From Spisula solida (Eukaryota; Mollusca; Bivalvia; Venerida; Mactridae): DNA of 64,000 nucleotides. The translations under genes and the position numbers were made by a program. Shown one piece after another: positions 37,601 through 49,308 of this stretch. Under the pieces are notes generated by a model. It saw nothing but the letters and a program-made list of their open reading frames with translations, made no database searches and had not been told where the DNA came from. Position 1 is the stretch's first letter, and the number at the start of each line of letters is the position of its first letter. The stretch is from NCBI GenBank assembly GCA_947247005.1, contig OX365952.1, positions 2,006,501 to 2,070,500 of the forward strand. Reading direction: 5' to 3'.

Positions 37601-40600
37601 TATATATATGCTGGATGAAATAATAGCCAATTTTGTAAATGCAGCAAATTTTGTAAATTCACAAAACTTCTTCAATATTTCAATGTCACTAAATTAATTA
37701 CTAATACAGTATTTGTATTGTCAGGAATATTCAGATGGATCTTCCACCTTTCCTTGTTACCCCCTATTCTCTGACCAGCGGACACACAAGTGGAAAATTG
37801 ACCGATTGAGCAATTTAGGGATTTATCATAATAAACTATAATTTTAATAAATTCAAATGGGAAGTTGTATACCTGGAGTTATAGTTTCAGTATAGCCCAT
37901 AGTGTGACATAAAACATTCATACAGTGCTACTAGAACTATCATTGATTCGATCTGAATCATATTGATGATTCCGATATATTGGAAGACATTTATCGAAAC
38001 ATAGATTAACCAGTAACAGGCCCATCAGTCATAATTCACTTATTTAGCTGTTCTACACTTTATGTATTTGGTATACATTCAGCTTTTGAAAATAGCAGCT
38101 TCAGTATGAGTTTAAACTTGACTCATTTTGACAATTTGTGAATTTCTTTTAACCAAGAAAAGTGTTTGTGCAGGAAAAATGAGGATTTTGGGTGGTTCCA
38201 CTCATTTACCCATGTATCGATATTTCATAATGTGAACCAATAATTGATGTATCGAAATCACTTCTATCAATGACAGCTCTCATTGCTACTCTTTCCCTGT
38301 ACTGTAAATCACTTTATATTTGTGTGATAATACTATTTATTTCGCAAAATTTGGTAAAAGACATCTTTGGCAAATTCATATTTGAAGGGTTTTCATGTTA
38401 AGAAAGTATATTTACATAAATTTCAGAGAAATTAAATCGCTAATAGATGAAATAATAAAAACATAGGAATAATAACTGACTTACAGTATGCAATTTATTA
38501 CGTTCCTTGTTTCTATTTGATCTATTTTCAATATACAGTCAGTTCACAAATACAATGACACTGTATGTTCCCAAGCAAAATGGCGTTGTAGGGAATATAG
38601 TAGAGCAGCAAAAGCCTGAAAAGTGGCTTATTTAAGGAGTAACATTGCAATAAAAGTACACAAGCTGAGTCATATACCAAGATGTTCGGAAGACTTTGAA
38701 GTTTATCAAACAGTGACCTAAAGTTGCCGACCTTGGGAGGAAAGTTGGAATAATTCAAGGTCAAGGTCATACTGATAAGCAAAATATGATGTAGACGATA
38801 CTGTATTTGGTCTAAAAATAACATTATAAAAATACTTGTTATTGCATAATGTTTGTTATTATATTATACCTTAGTACACAAGCTATTTTTTTATGTCAAT
38901 ATTTTGGGTCCCAAATGTCAAGGTCAAGGTCGTTTCAAGGTCAAAGTATAAAAAATATCCAAATTTACTGTTTATGTAACTTACACTTTTCCTGGCTTAA
39001 TGAACAATGTATAAATATGTATTTAGGGCACTTTTTCATAATCTTCTATTCATTATCTTTAAATCCATACCAAATAAGTGTATATTTCATACCTATAATA
39101 ATCTGAAATTGTGGTCAACCACAGTTCAGTCAGTACATATTGTTTCGAACAAACCTATATTCCAAACGGTATTTGTCAAAATCGCATTATATTTGCAGAT
39201 TTATATAGATGTATAGAACTAGTGTTTTGTAATATATAAAGAAAAGCTATTTTTAATATGACTTAAGCTTATTACCTTCTTATTTATGAAAAAAGTTTGG
39301 TAAAATGCATATCGTGTTAATTTACCCCACCCACCATGTTATACAGCATTTCTAAAAGCAGTTGGTATTCATGTTCCATGACAACTCAAAAGAAGGTGGT
39401 AACACATGTTTAACAAGCATTTTTATATTCAAATATGGGTGTCTATGTCTGTAGTATATAAACTAGCTGGTTTAAACTGTCCATGCTAGGAACATGCCAA
39501 GAAATCCAAGATGGCTTCCAAGATGGCCACCATTCTTTGCCTATATAGTCTATATGTGTGTTCAAATATGGCAGATTCTAACACATTTGTGATGTTAAAT
39601 GGTTACATGCTAGGTATTTATTTGATAGTGTACACACTATTGATATACTACACTGACCACTTTGTGGCCAGGTTCAAGGTCATTTCAAGGTCAAAGTATG
39701 AAAAGTTCTGCAAAATTGTTATTTCCTCTCTACATGTCTAACAAGCAAGGAATTTCTTCATCGAGCCGTGCTATGTACTCCATACAGCTAGGAATGGCTT
39801 TGTCATGTTGTACTAGTATTAGGTTATCCAACAAGTCAGCATGTGCCTTTCAGTGTTAGGTACTCGAAAGAGGCTATCCATGAATGGCTGTATTTGGTAG
39901 TGGTAGGTAATCCATTAGAGCCAGAAATTGCCTGCTAGGCAGTATGAGGTAACCACGATAGTCAGGAATTGGTGTATCATGAAGTGTCATACTGGAGCAC
40001 CAAAGAGCCAGGAATTATCATGTCTAGCAGTGTTAGGTATTCCATAGTTCTAGGAAGTGCTGTACCATGCAGTATTTAGTACCACACAGAACCAGGAATG
40101 GCTGTATCTTACATTAATAGTTACCACATAGAGGCAAAAATGGATAACAGAAACTGTTAGGTACCCCATAATGCCAGCAATTGCTTACTAGTAACTAGAC
40201 AGTTTAAGTCACCCATTTCAACCACAAGCATAGTGTTGTTTGACAGTTTAAAGAAGGACGTACAAATGCATCACTGGTGACCATTAATGTCAGTACCTGA
40301 CAATGTGTAGTTAAGAAAGGGTTTCCTAGGCATTTCCTGGTATTCCATCGCTCTATGAAAGGATGTACCAGGCATAGCTAGTTAATAAATGAAGCCATGA
40401 ATGACTGTTTTATACAGTTTATAGCACAGGTGTTTGGCATGTTGATATGACCCCCATGGTCCCCTCTACAACCCAACATAAAAAAATATCCAAATCTCTA
40501 TAGAACATAGAGATTTTGATTTTTTTTTATGTTGGGGTGTAGAGGAAACCATGAGGGTCATATCCACATGCCAAACATCTGTGGTTTATAGTAGCTCATA

Positions 40601-43600
40601 CTGCAATAAAAGCCAGTATAAGGTAATGTTTGATACCACATGGAACCATTTAAGGATGTTTCAGGCAGTGTTAGATATCCAATGGAACAATGTAAAGCTG
40701 TTCCTAGCAGTAGTACAAGGATAGGTTGGTACCACATGAAGACATCAAATGCTGTGTAAAACAGTTGTTGGTACCACATGGTGCTAAAAATGCTATGTAA
40801 GACAGTTGTTGGTACCCCATGGAGCTATGAATGCTGCGTTAGACAGTTTTTGGTACCCCATAGAGCTATTAAATGCTGTGTTCGACAGTTGTTGGTACCC
40901 AATGGCACTATAAAATGCTATGTTACAAAGTTGTGGGTACCCCGTGGTGCTATAAAATGCCATGTTAGACAGTTGTTGGTACGCCATGGCTCTATAAAAT
41001 GCTGTGTTAGACCGTTGTTGGTGTCCCATAAAGCCATGAAATGCTGTGTTAGACCGTTGTTGGTGTCCCATAGAGCCATGAAATGTTGTGTTAGACAGTT
41101 GTTGGTACCCAATGAACCTATAGCATGCTGTGTTAGGCAGTTGTTGATACCCTATAGAGCCATGGAATGCTGTGTTAGACAGTTGTTGATACCCCATAGA
41201 GCCGTGAAATGCTGTGTTGGGCAGTTGTTGGTACCCCATAGAGCCATGAAATGCTGTGTTAGGCAGTTGTTGGTGTCCCATAGAGCCATGGAATGCTGTG
41301 TTAGACAGTTGTTGATACCCCATAGAGCCGTGAAATGCTGTGTTAGGCAGTTGTTGGTACCCCATAGAGCCATGAAATGCTGTGTTGGGCAGTTGTTGGT
41401 GTCCCATAGAGCCATGGAATGATGTGTTAGACAGTTGTTGATACCCCATAGAGTCATGAAATGCTGTGTTGGGCAGTTGTTGGTACCCCATAGAGCCATG
41501 AAATGCTGTGTTAGGCAGTTGTTGATACCCCATAGAGCCATGAAATGCTGTGTTAGGCAGTTGTTGGTACCCCATAGAATGCTGTGTTAGACCATTGTTG
41601 GTGTCCCATAGAGCCTTGAAATGCTGTGTTAGACAGCTGTTGGTACCCCATGAACCTATAACATGCTGTGTTAGGCAGTTGTTGATACCCCATAGAGCCA
41701 TGAAATGCTGCGATAGACAGTTGTTGGTGTCCCTTAGAGCCATGAAATGCTGTGTTAGACAGTTGTTGGTACCTCATAGAGCCATGAAATGCAGTGTTAG
41801 ACAGTTGTTTGTAGTACTTTGTACCCCAGAGAGCCATGAAATGCTGTAATAGACAGTTGTTGGTGTCCCATAGAGCCACGAAATGCTGTGCAAGACAGTT
41901 ATTGGTACCCCGTGTTGTCTTGAGAGACAGTGTCATACATTATTATTTTATTAGATATCCCACTAAACACTGGATGACTGTGCCAGACATTTGTAGATGC
42001 CCCATGGTATGAAGAATAGGTATACTAGGTGATGATCTTATTCTTCTGAGGCTAGTAACAGCTGTATTTGAAAGTGTTTGATAGTATCCCAAAAAAGTAG
42101 AAATCTCTACCTGGACTTTTACTCTGCACAATGATTAGTTAAGCTGTTTTTACAACCTTTAAACATTTATGTTCCTTACACTTAAATATTAGAAACATTT
42201 GTTGACACATTTTCTTGATTATGACTATAATTGCTATTGGGATTTGAAATAAATCAACTGCAATGAATGTTATGAAAGTGGGTGGGGTAATTTTTAATTA
42301 CTGCTAGTTGCCACTTAAATCTCTAATTTTCCCTTTAAATTGGTACATTTCAAATCATATTGACTCGAAATCGACTTCCATGTGTAAATGAATGTGTTTA
42401 AGCATCATGTCTACCACTGGTACATTCGATATCTAGTGTATACCGTTTTTTTGCACTTTTTTACCATTTGACCTTGAAATGACCTTGACCTTCATTCATG
42501 ATGACCTCAATAAATGACCCTTAGCATTGACAGTATTAGACATTTATATTCAGTCAAACATTCGATAATGATAATTCAAATACTACAGGCTAAATTATGT
42601 GTAAATCAACTACATTTAATGTTTTGAAAGGGGGTGGGGTAATTGTTTATTACACTAAATTGCCTCTCAGACTCCGAATATTCCTTGGAATTGATACATT
42701 TCATATCTTTTTCATCTAAGAGTTACTCTCATGTGCAAATGCATGTGTTTAAGCATCATTTGTACTATTTATGACATTTGAAATATGGTGCACATCTATT
42801 TATTGTACGTTTTTACCATTTGACCTTGAACTGACCTTGACCTTGACATTGTTGGACAACAGATTGGAATTAAAATTGTGCAATTAGTAAGTATGTATCA
42901 AAGTCAGTGAACCATTTCACTATAACATGCAAGTTTGGTGTATTAATAAAGGTTAGGTAAACTGAAGTTTGTATCTTATTTTGAAGCACCATGTGACCTT
43001 GAACTTGACCTTTTCAAACTTTCCTCTCAAGGACGACAATTTTTACCTATATTACAGTAATCCTGAATGTCTCAGGAACATTTTGGTATATCACTCAGCT
43101 TGTGTACTTTTATTGCAATGTTCACTCTACTTTGAGTCAAAATGCTGCTCTACTTATATGTCAGTAAACTGAATTGATACAACATTAAAACATTAATTTT
43201 GTTCTCAAAACATTATATGAGTATATGAATATGTCAGTATATCTGATGTTGTTATATCGCGACCTGACTGTAGTCATACATGTAATATACTTCAGGTGAA
43301 AGTTGTCATACTTGGACAGGACCCGTATCATGGACCCAACCAAGCACATGGTAATATCATCACCTTTATTACTGTTCCTGAAAGGTTTAACATTTTTGAT
43401 AAAATTGAGTTCATCTTCAAACACTCTACATACAGCTCTATCATGAAGACTACAGATCTCTGTGCCACAGACATCTTACTGAGTCTCATTGTCGACACAA
43501 TCTTTAAATGTGTTTTTTTCTCAAATTGAAAGCAAATGAAATAATATACTTCTGGAAGTAAGGTGATGTAAATTTGCATTAATGCTTTCAAATGATATTA

Positions 43601-46600
43601 TTATCAAAGTCTTTTATTACATGCTATGTGCCCTTCATGTTGTTATACTTTTGTGTCTACATTTGATATAAGAAGTTTCACTTGTCCCTGCTGGTACGTT
43701 GTCCCTTATTATGTTGTGGTAATCCGAATATTACCTAATTTGCATAGAAATTAATACAAGCTCCTTCTGTCTAAAGATGATCTACATTTCTAAACATAGC
43801 TGTACACAAGTGGTAAATAGTGTAGAGACACGTATAACAAGAATGAATTAAAGTTAAAAAAGAGCTGGAAACGAACTTATTATTATTACGAAAATTATGT
43901 TTGACATTGTCTTATGTTTGAGTGAGAAGTTACCGTTAGTGAAATGGTGTTGAAGTGAGGTTTTACTGTATATTTTCAGGTATGTCATTCAGTGTGTTAC
44001 CAGGTGTACCCCCTCCTCCTAGGTGAGTACAAGTCTAGATGATAATGAATACCACCTCCTTGATAGTCTAGTGGTAGAGCATCTGCTTCGAGTGCAGGAG
44101 GTCTCAGGTTCGATCATGGACCACTTCATACCATAGATGAAAAAAAATGGTACCAGTAATTCTCTTGCTAGACGCTCGGCATAAATGAGATTCTGGCTTC
44201 CCTTCTCTCATACCCTCGTGGCGATGGATATCATCAGGAATGAGGCGTCCAAAGTGATTAATATAAGTTACAAAAAACTTGTTTCACAATCGACCCAAAA
44301 TAAATTAGTATAAAATAAATAATTATAAAAGTAAATAATATTATATTTAATAATGTTCAAGCCTGGTATACTTTTATAATTTTCTTGAAGTAAGAATGCT
44401 GGAATGTTTTGTTATTATTTTAAGGGCTTCCATTTTTCCACAATGGCCCCCTGTTGTATAGTCTATGGGCCCGAATGGCCCCCTGTCATGGTGAGCTAGA
44501 TTGAACACTATCAATTGTCACCTTTGATCCTTTTGTAATGAATGTAACATTGTATTAGTTTCTCTGGTTTACTTTGATTATATGCTTTTATTCTTTCTAA
44601 TTAGTATTATGCATGCAAACAATTCCTACTGTGGATAAAATTCATGCTTTAAAATATGATTAAAATTAATTAATGGTTACCATGTTTTCAGTTTGTTGAA
44701 CATGTACAAGGAGTTAGAGACTGACATTGATGGATTCCAACGACCTTCACATGGTTACCTCATGGGTTGGGCAAAGCAAGGTATTTATATTTCGGTGTCG
44801 ATTTCTGTGGAGGAATAAACAAAACCAGAGGGGAAAATCCTCACTTGATGTTCTCTCAGTACAATTCTAGATTATTGTCAATGATGGCCTAAGAATTCAA
44901 TTAGCATATTTTGTGAAGGTTTGCACACTCTTGCTTTCATGTGAGTATATTTTGAGAAGGGCTAACAAAAAATAGTTTGTTTTCAAAAATAATGTGGTAG
45001 GTAGGCAGGTAAAAAATAAAAAGATAACTACCCTTCGAAAAATTATGTTTTCAAACACCATAAAAAAGGAATGTGACAAATTTTCAGGGATATGTTGGGA
45101 AACCAGAAATGATTGTTTTGTCTCCAACATAATTACAGTGATTTTGTGCCTGACGTCTGTCTGGATAGATAAATGTCACAAAGGTTGTCTGTGCTTATTC
45201 TCCTTAACCACTGGTCTGATTGCCATGAATCTTCACATAAATGCTTTTTGTGCCCCCACACTTATTTATAAGTGGGGGGCATATAGCATTGGTGCCGTCC
45301 GTCCGTCCGTACGTAACACAATCTTGTGTGTTGAACTCCTCATAAACTACTCGGTGGAATTTCTTCAAACTTTCACAGATGAACAACCTCAATGTATAGA
45401 GGACCGTAAAGGATGGAATTTTCGCTGCATAAATTTTGACCAGAGTTATAGCCCTTTGTTACTTTTACTATATACCCCATAGTGAAAGATCTTGTGTGTT
45501 GAACTTCTCACAAACTGTTGGTCAGAATTTCTTCAAACTTTCACAGATCAACAACCTCAATGTATAGATGACCGTAAAGGATGGAATTTTTACTGCTTCA
45601 ATTTTTACCAGAGTTATTGCCCTTTGTTACTTTTACTATATACCCCATAGTGAAAGATCTTGTGTGTTGAACTTCTCACAAACTGTTGGTCAGAATTTCT
45701 TCAAACTTTCACAAATCAACAACCTCAATGTATAGATGACCGTAAAGGATGGAATTTTTACTGCTTCAATTTTTACCAGAGTTATTGCCCTTTGTTACTT
45801 TTACTTCATACCCCATAGTGAAAAATCTTGTATGTTGAACTTTGGTAATATTTCTTCTAACCTTCACAAATTAACAACCTTACTGTATAGATTACAGTAA
45901 AGGATGGAATTTTCACTGTCTTTTTTAATACCTACATGGTGGACCTTTGATATTTTTTAATATAATTATAGTCCAAAAGGCTAGAGAAATGGAATAATGA
46001 TGTTACCTCAACCTGCTATGCCCCTCCTTCCCCATTTGAAATGATATGTGCTATAATGGGGGCATCCGTGTCCCATGGACACAATTTTAGTTCTACCAAG
46101 CCTAGTTGTGCATATTGTCAAGCATTTCAAGATCAGATAATGTTTACCATAGTTATGGCCCTTTTTGGGAGACATATGTTTTTGTGTCAAGAACCCTTCA
46201 AGTAAAACCTTGCTATTTCAGGAGTGTTGATGTTGAATGCAGTACTTACAGTCAAAGCTCATCAAGCTAACTCACACAAAGATAAAGGATGGGAAAAATT
46301 CACAGATGCAACCATTTCATATCTCAATAAAAACAGAACTGGACTTGTCTTTATGTTATGGGGAGCATACGCTCAGAAAAAAGGGGCCCACATTGATAAG
46401 GTGTGGTCTTGTATGAAATTTTCACTCCGATTTATTTCCAACATTTTATTCAGTGAATTACTATGTATCGTGTCATTAAAGGAGCGATCCAGATTTTATC
46501 TGAGGCAGGAATTAATTTATTCCTTGATTGCTCACAATTTTTCCTGCCATCCCAATATAATTTCATGTAATTGAACATAGTCTCCAATCGAATCTGTGTT

Positions 46601-47198
46601 ATTTTCCAGTTCAGACAGGTTAATCAGGGGTTCCAATTGACTCGGGTGAGGTGGTTTTGACCCTTGAAATTTCCAAAAAGCCTCATTTTGACTCAAGATT
46701 TTGGTTTGGACGGTCATTTTCTCTTGAAATCATGAGTACTTTGCCTATAAAAAGTATCATAATGACCCTTCAGATTCAGAAACTAAAGGAACCCCTGACT
46801 TATAAAGTGGGGTAGACATGGGGATTTGTGCTGGACGTCTGGATAGATATCACAAAGTTTGTCTGTGCTTGTTCTCTTTAGCCATTGGTCGGATTTCAAT
46901 GAAAATAAACATGAACACTTGGTAAAAAGCCTAGTTGTGCATATGATCAGGAATTTTCCGTCAGATGATTTTAGTCAGAGGTATGGCCCTTTGTTTGAGA
47001 CATATGTTTATGTGTTAAAAACCCTTGTAGTTTTATTTTATTATACAGAAGAAACATCACATCCTGAAAGGAGTTCATCCATCCCCGCTATCAGCTCATA
47101 GAGGATTCTTCGGATGCAAGCATTTCTCCAAGTGTAACGAGTTTCTAACCACTGATGGGCAGTCTGCAATAGACTGGGCGGATCTGCCTAAAGAATGA
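34582..47198 (+). CDS. UNG: Uracil-DNA glycosylase, nuclear form (eight exons)
   Basis: Removes uracil from DNA as the first step of base-excision repair in the nucleus. Exons are 34582-34662, 36111-36359, 36916-37011, 43296-43350, 43980-44022, 44692-44780, 46222-46400 and 47049-47198. All junctions are GT-AG and all phases agree, giving 313 residues, the length of human UNG2. The N-terminus has a PCNA-binding box (QANILSFF, 4-11), basic clusters for nuclear import (KRP, KRAK) and a helix like the RPA-binding one (about 59-79). The catalytic core shows VGFGESW, GQDPYH (149-154, catalytic Asp151), [15 protein letters not shown] with the uracil-binding Asn210, and HPSPLS (274-279, catalytic His and leucine loop). 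No mitochondrial leader exon is identified. All key residues are present, so the gene should be active. Confidence 0.96.
34663..36110. other. UNG intron 1
   Basis: 1.4 kb intron with a G15 run at about 34727-34739 and no gene within. It ends with TTTTATTTCTAG. Confidence 0.6.
36111..36359 (+). CDS. UNG: UNG exon 2: regulatory N-terminus and start of the core
   Basis: 83 codons, flanked by AG (ending 36110) and GTTAGT (from 36360). It encodes a charged stretch (residues 28-58), an amphipathic helix [20 protein letters not shown] that matches the position of the RPA-binding helix, and the core start [13 protein letters not shown]. The last quarter of this exon is duplicated at 61069-61142. Confidence 0.93.
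36916..37011 (+). CDS. UNG: UNG exon 3
   Basis: 32 codons between TTACAG and GTAAGC, encoding [20 protein letters not shown] and WTRACNVND. The segment corresponds to the V-YPP-x-x-x-VF-TW region of UNG. A second, slightly changed copy lies at 61269-61364. Confidence 0.93.
37012..38540. repeat. UNG intron 3, 5' part with dispersed-repeat direct copies
   Basis: A segment with aaggtatccactttaaactt, then gttattcaccat, then aaggggagtcca occurs twice (about 37205-37330 and 37447-37575). It is preceded by gtcgagctattgtcatgacg, typical of dispersed mollusc repeats. The whole block reappears in the partial UNG copy at 61365-62030. Confidence 0.6.
40419..40592. mobile_element. Short palindromic element inside UNG intron 3
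   Basis: Near-perfect inverted arms of about 80 bp. The left reads ggtgtttggcatgttgatat, then gacccccatggtcccctcta; the right carries gtagaggaaaccatgagggt and atgccaaacatctgtgg in inverted order. The centre is aatctctatagaacatagagatt. It is a foldback MITE-like insertion or hairpin. Confidence 0.75.
40745..41915. repeat. 42-bp minisatellite in UNG intron 3
   Basis: About 28 units of 42 bp with the core gaaatgctgtgttagacagt, then tgttggtaccccatagagcc. Units in the middle are similar; units towards both edges decay, and traces run from about 39740 to 42100. The frames that stay open on both strands are a result of the 42-bp period, so no protein is called. Confidence 0.9.
43296..43350 (+). CDS. 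UNG: UNG exon 4: catalytic water-activating loop
   Basis: 55 bases encoding [18 protein letters not shown] and the first base of the next Gly. GQDPYH is the catalytic motif, in which Asp positions the water. It is flanked by TTCAG and GTAATA. Confidence 0.95.
43351..43979. other. UNG intron 4
   Basis: AT-rich intron without a recognised feature. Confidence 0.6.
43980..44022 (+). CDS. UNG: UNG exon 5: proline-rich loop
   Basis: A 43-base micro-exon encoding [14 protein letters not shown] plus part of a Ser codon, between TTTTCAG and GTGAGT. The segment aligns with the FSV...PPPPS region of UNG that contacts the DNA backbone. Phases fit exons 4 and 6 exactly. Confidence 0.92.
44057..44280 (+). 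mobile_element. tRNA-derived SINE in UNG intron 5
   Basis: The head (44057-44128) has an A box TAGTCTAGTGG and a B box GGTTCGATC, with a CTGC/GCAG anticodon stem around loop TTCGAGT. The acceptor and T stems are imperfect. The body contains ttgctagacgctcggcataa, a motif common in mollusc SINEs, and the 3' end runs into an AT-rich tail. Intronic position and imperfect stems argue against a true tRNA gene. Confidence 0.65.
44692..44780 (+). CDS. UNG: UNG exon 6
   Basis: 89 bases encoding [20 protein letters not shown] and [10 protein letters not shown] plus one base. It aligns with the helix and HG-x-L-x-GWA-x-QG region of UNG. It is flanked by TTTTCAG and GTATTT. Confidence 0.93.
44781..46221. 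other. UNG intron 6 with a nested repeat
   Basis: It holds one dispersed repeat (about 45135-45248 and 46096-46215) split by the insertion of another (45249-46095). No gene is present. Confidence 0.5.
45249..46095. mobile_element. Dispersed repeat with 168-bp tandem units, possibly Helitron-like
   Basis: It begins with a hairpin (gtgcccccacactt facing aagtggggggc), then GTCCGTCCGTCC. About 3.5 tandem units of 168 bp follow (cttgtgtgttgaact at 45323, 45491, 45659 and in changed form at 45827). It ends with the hairpin GTGTCCCATGGACAC (46068-46082) followed by AATTTTAG and T. A short 3' hairpin a few bases before a CTRR-type end is a Helitron feature, but here the end reads TTAG, so the class is an inference. 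Confidence 0.5.
46222..46400 (+). CDS. UNG: UNG exon 7: uracil pocket
   Basis: 179 bases. They encode [20 protein letters not shown], then [10 protein letters not shown] and [22 protein letters not shown] carries the Asn that reads uracil. It is flanked by TTTCAG (ending 46221) and GTGTGG. Confidence 0.95.
46401..47048. other. UNG intron 7
   Basis: At about 46815-47035 it contains an unsplit copy of the dispersed repeat that is interrupted in intron 6 (gacgtct...ggatagat, then agcctagttgtgcata, then gagacatatgtttatgtgt). Otherwise unremarkable. Confidence 0.55.
47049..47198 (+). CDS. UNG: UNG exon 8: leucine loop and stop
   Basis: 49 codons and [21 protein letters not shown] holds the catalytic histidine and the leucine that inserts into the DNA helix. 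The end is [10 protein letters not shown], as in other UNG proteins (IDW...L). The acceptor is TTATACAG, ending at 47048. Confidence 0.95.
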   Translation, partial: KKHHILKGVHPSPLSAHRGFFGCKHFSKCNEFLTTDGQSAIDWADLPKE

Positions 47199-47800
47199 AA
47201 AACTCAATTCCATCATGAAGAGCTTTTAGGAATGATATTTCTGAAGAAGATTTTGTGACTTGTGATAGCGTCAAGATGGTTATCTACAGTGTGTAGGTTG
47301 AATCTCCTGAACTGTAAACTGTTGGTGCTGTATTTTGAAAATTCATGTGCCTCACAATCCAAGTAAAAAATGATCAATCAATATGTGATGTGTGACATTT
47401 TGGAGTAAAGGGTTAGTGGATATTTCAGCTGTTGAGCCTTTAAGACTGTCAGGGTGTGTGATGTTGAATAATGTACACAAAATGCATGTTTGTGTAAGGG
47501 TTTTTCTGAAGATAAGAAAAATAATCAATTTTCGTTTCACTGTGTACAATAGTTGAGGGGAAATGAATCAAGGCGCTGTAATGGCGCTGAAGTTGGTGGT
47601 ATGATTTGGCTGATGATGTCAACTAACCTGTGATTATACTCTGTTGTTATGTTACTGTTTGTGTTTGTTTTATATAACTATAAACATGTGTGCTAGCTTG
47701 TTTGTTCAATAGTTAAATATTTGTTTTTATCCAATCACTTACGTCAAAATCTGCCAGATCACAGGGTGCCTAATAAACTTAGCTTTATTCTGTCTCCTGG
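47199..47800 (+). other. UNG 3' UTR with a poly-A signal
   Basis: AATAAA at 47772-47777 lies about 575 bases after the stop codon and is the first good poly-A signal. The 3' UTR most likely ends shortly after it. Confidence 0.5.
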
Positions 47801-48080
47801 TTATGTAACTTGTGATAATCCATCACCTTAACATGTGATCTGACCGACTTCTTATACAAGAGTCGCCGGTTTAATATTCCGTACACGAGGGTGAGGTTTC
47901 CCTATCATAAATGAGCTGGTGTTGATTGGTCATTTTCTTCGACTTACCTGCGTCTACATGACGTCTAGTTTATCGTGACATTACGGAACGAACCTGACGC
48001 TGTGCGCTAGTTAATGAAAGAGTAACACCAGAGTCCCGAGTTTGATCCCTTACTGAGCAGATTGAGCAACTGGATAGATA

Positions 48081-48224
48081 GAATAATAGGTTAGTGCCAT
48101 GAATGAAGTACAAGTTTATCTGGCTCGGCTTGGGAAATTATCGGATTTGCCTACGGCTCACCCGATAAATTCCTCCATCTTGCCAGAAAAACTTTTTCAT
48201 CCACGGCACTATCCTATTATTCTC
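48081..48224. mobile_element. Palindromic MITE-like element
   Basis: Nearly the whole 144 bases fold on themselves. Left: gaataataggttagtgcca, then tttatctggct and ggaaattatcgg. Right in inverted order: ccgataaattcc, then gccagaaaaac, then ggcactatcctattattc. The loop is about 18 bases. There is no coding capacity. Confidence 0.75.
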
Positions 48225-49300
48225 GATGTAAGATATCATGGGCTGGTATAGTCTGTTTATTTAGGTCTGTCACTTGTATACAAACAATGCAATATTAATA
48301 CAAGCATTTTTATTGTTTAAAACATTTTAATCGAATTAAATGGCAGTGAAAGTCAATACCTTTTGCACATAGCTATATACAGGTGACTGACTTGATTAAA
48401 CAAGCTATATTAATATATTTAGGTGGAAATATTTTTATTGATCAATACATTTGAATGACAGTCTTTAAATCGTCTAATAATTACAATGTAGGCCTATATA
48501 CGATATTTCATCATTTTTACTTTTAGACTAAGTAACTAAGTGTGTTTTAATTAAATATATCATATTATAACCAAATGACACAATTTACCATACCTGCATT
48601 GCTAATTTGGGTTAATATCGGCGACTTTCTGGTTTCGACGTCTACACTTATATTCACCCATTGTACATTGGCAATTTGATGACTGGACAATGACATTATC
48701 TTCATGTTCAAGTATAATCAGAAATTAGAATAGAAACTTAGATAGCAGAAAATGTAAAGCAAGCGTAATTATCACAAATTTCGTGTCAAATTATTGTTAT
48801 TTGGCGTACGGCTAATTTTTATCCGAATTTAGGACTTTATCCGAATTTACGTGTACTTTAAACAATTCAACGCTAGTTCACCATATCCATCACGATTACG
48901 ATGACATTTCTTGACATTTTAATTGAATACAATTACAAATATGTAATAAAAAAGCACAGTTAATCATGATTCGATGCTATTTTTTCAATTTTTTTGCTTA
49001 AGCCCATATGTTGTTGTTGTCGCTGACGGGGAAATTTTACCTGCCATTTATACGACGTGTCCCGTGTGGAGTCTTATGCACACGCTGTTATTACACGAAG
49101 AGCATCCATCGTGAACCTCAAGCCCAACCACTTTGTACAACAGCTTCGCTTTTACGGGTAAATTGTGTGTGAACGTCAACACACTGTGCACTAATATGAT
49201 AGAGACGGCCAATGTTTGTACCCGGAAGTGAACATATACCATAAAATCCCGTAGTCACGTGACGAGACTTACATGCCCTATATAGTGACTTATCTCAGTC
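48225..49300. other. Intergenic AT-rich DNA
   Basis: No supported gene or repeat. Confidence 0.4.
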
Positions 49301-49308
49301 AAACAATT

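Larger units (their letters stand above)
38550..43170. repeat. Large mirror-image (foldback) repeat structure in UNG intron 3
   Basis: Outer segments are inverted copies of each other. Left, about 38600-38830, holds gcaataaaagtacacaagct and ttcaaggtcaaggtca. Right, about 42990-43160, holds agcttgtgtacttttattgc and the matching gaccttgaacttgacc. Moving inward, further mirrored blocks follow in order: the left aaggtcaaggtcgtttcaag (38918) faces gaccttgaactgaccttg (42822). Left ttaccccaccca (39320) faces tgggtggggtaa (42277) and ggggtggggtaa (42627). Left caaggtcatttcaaggtcaaa (39674) faces tttgaccttgaaatgacctt (42465). The right arm also has an internal direct duplication of about 350 bp. The middle is a 42-bp minisatellite. 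No transposase is visible. Confidence 0.65.

Noticed and set aside
40778..41936. Open frames of 127-316 codons in UNG intron 3
   Set aside because: Again a 42-bp tandem repeat; the frames lie within an intron of UNG.
44057..44128. Functional tRNA gene
   Set aside because: A and B boxes are present, but the acceptor and T stems are imperfect and a SINE body follows.
44994..45482. 162-codon open frame in UNG intron 6
   Set aside because: It runs across two dispersed repeats and has no recognisable domain.
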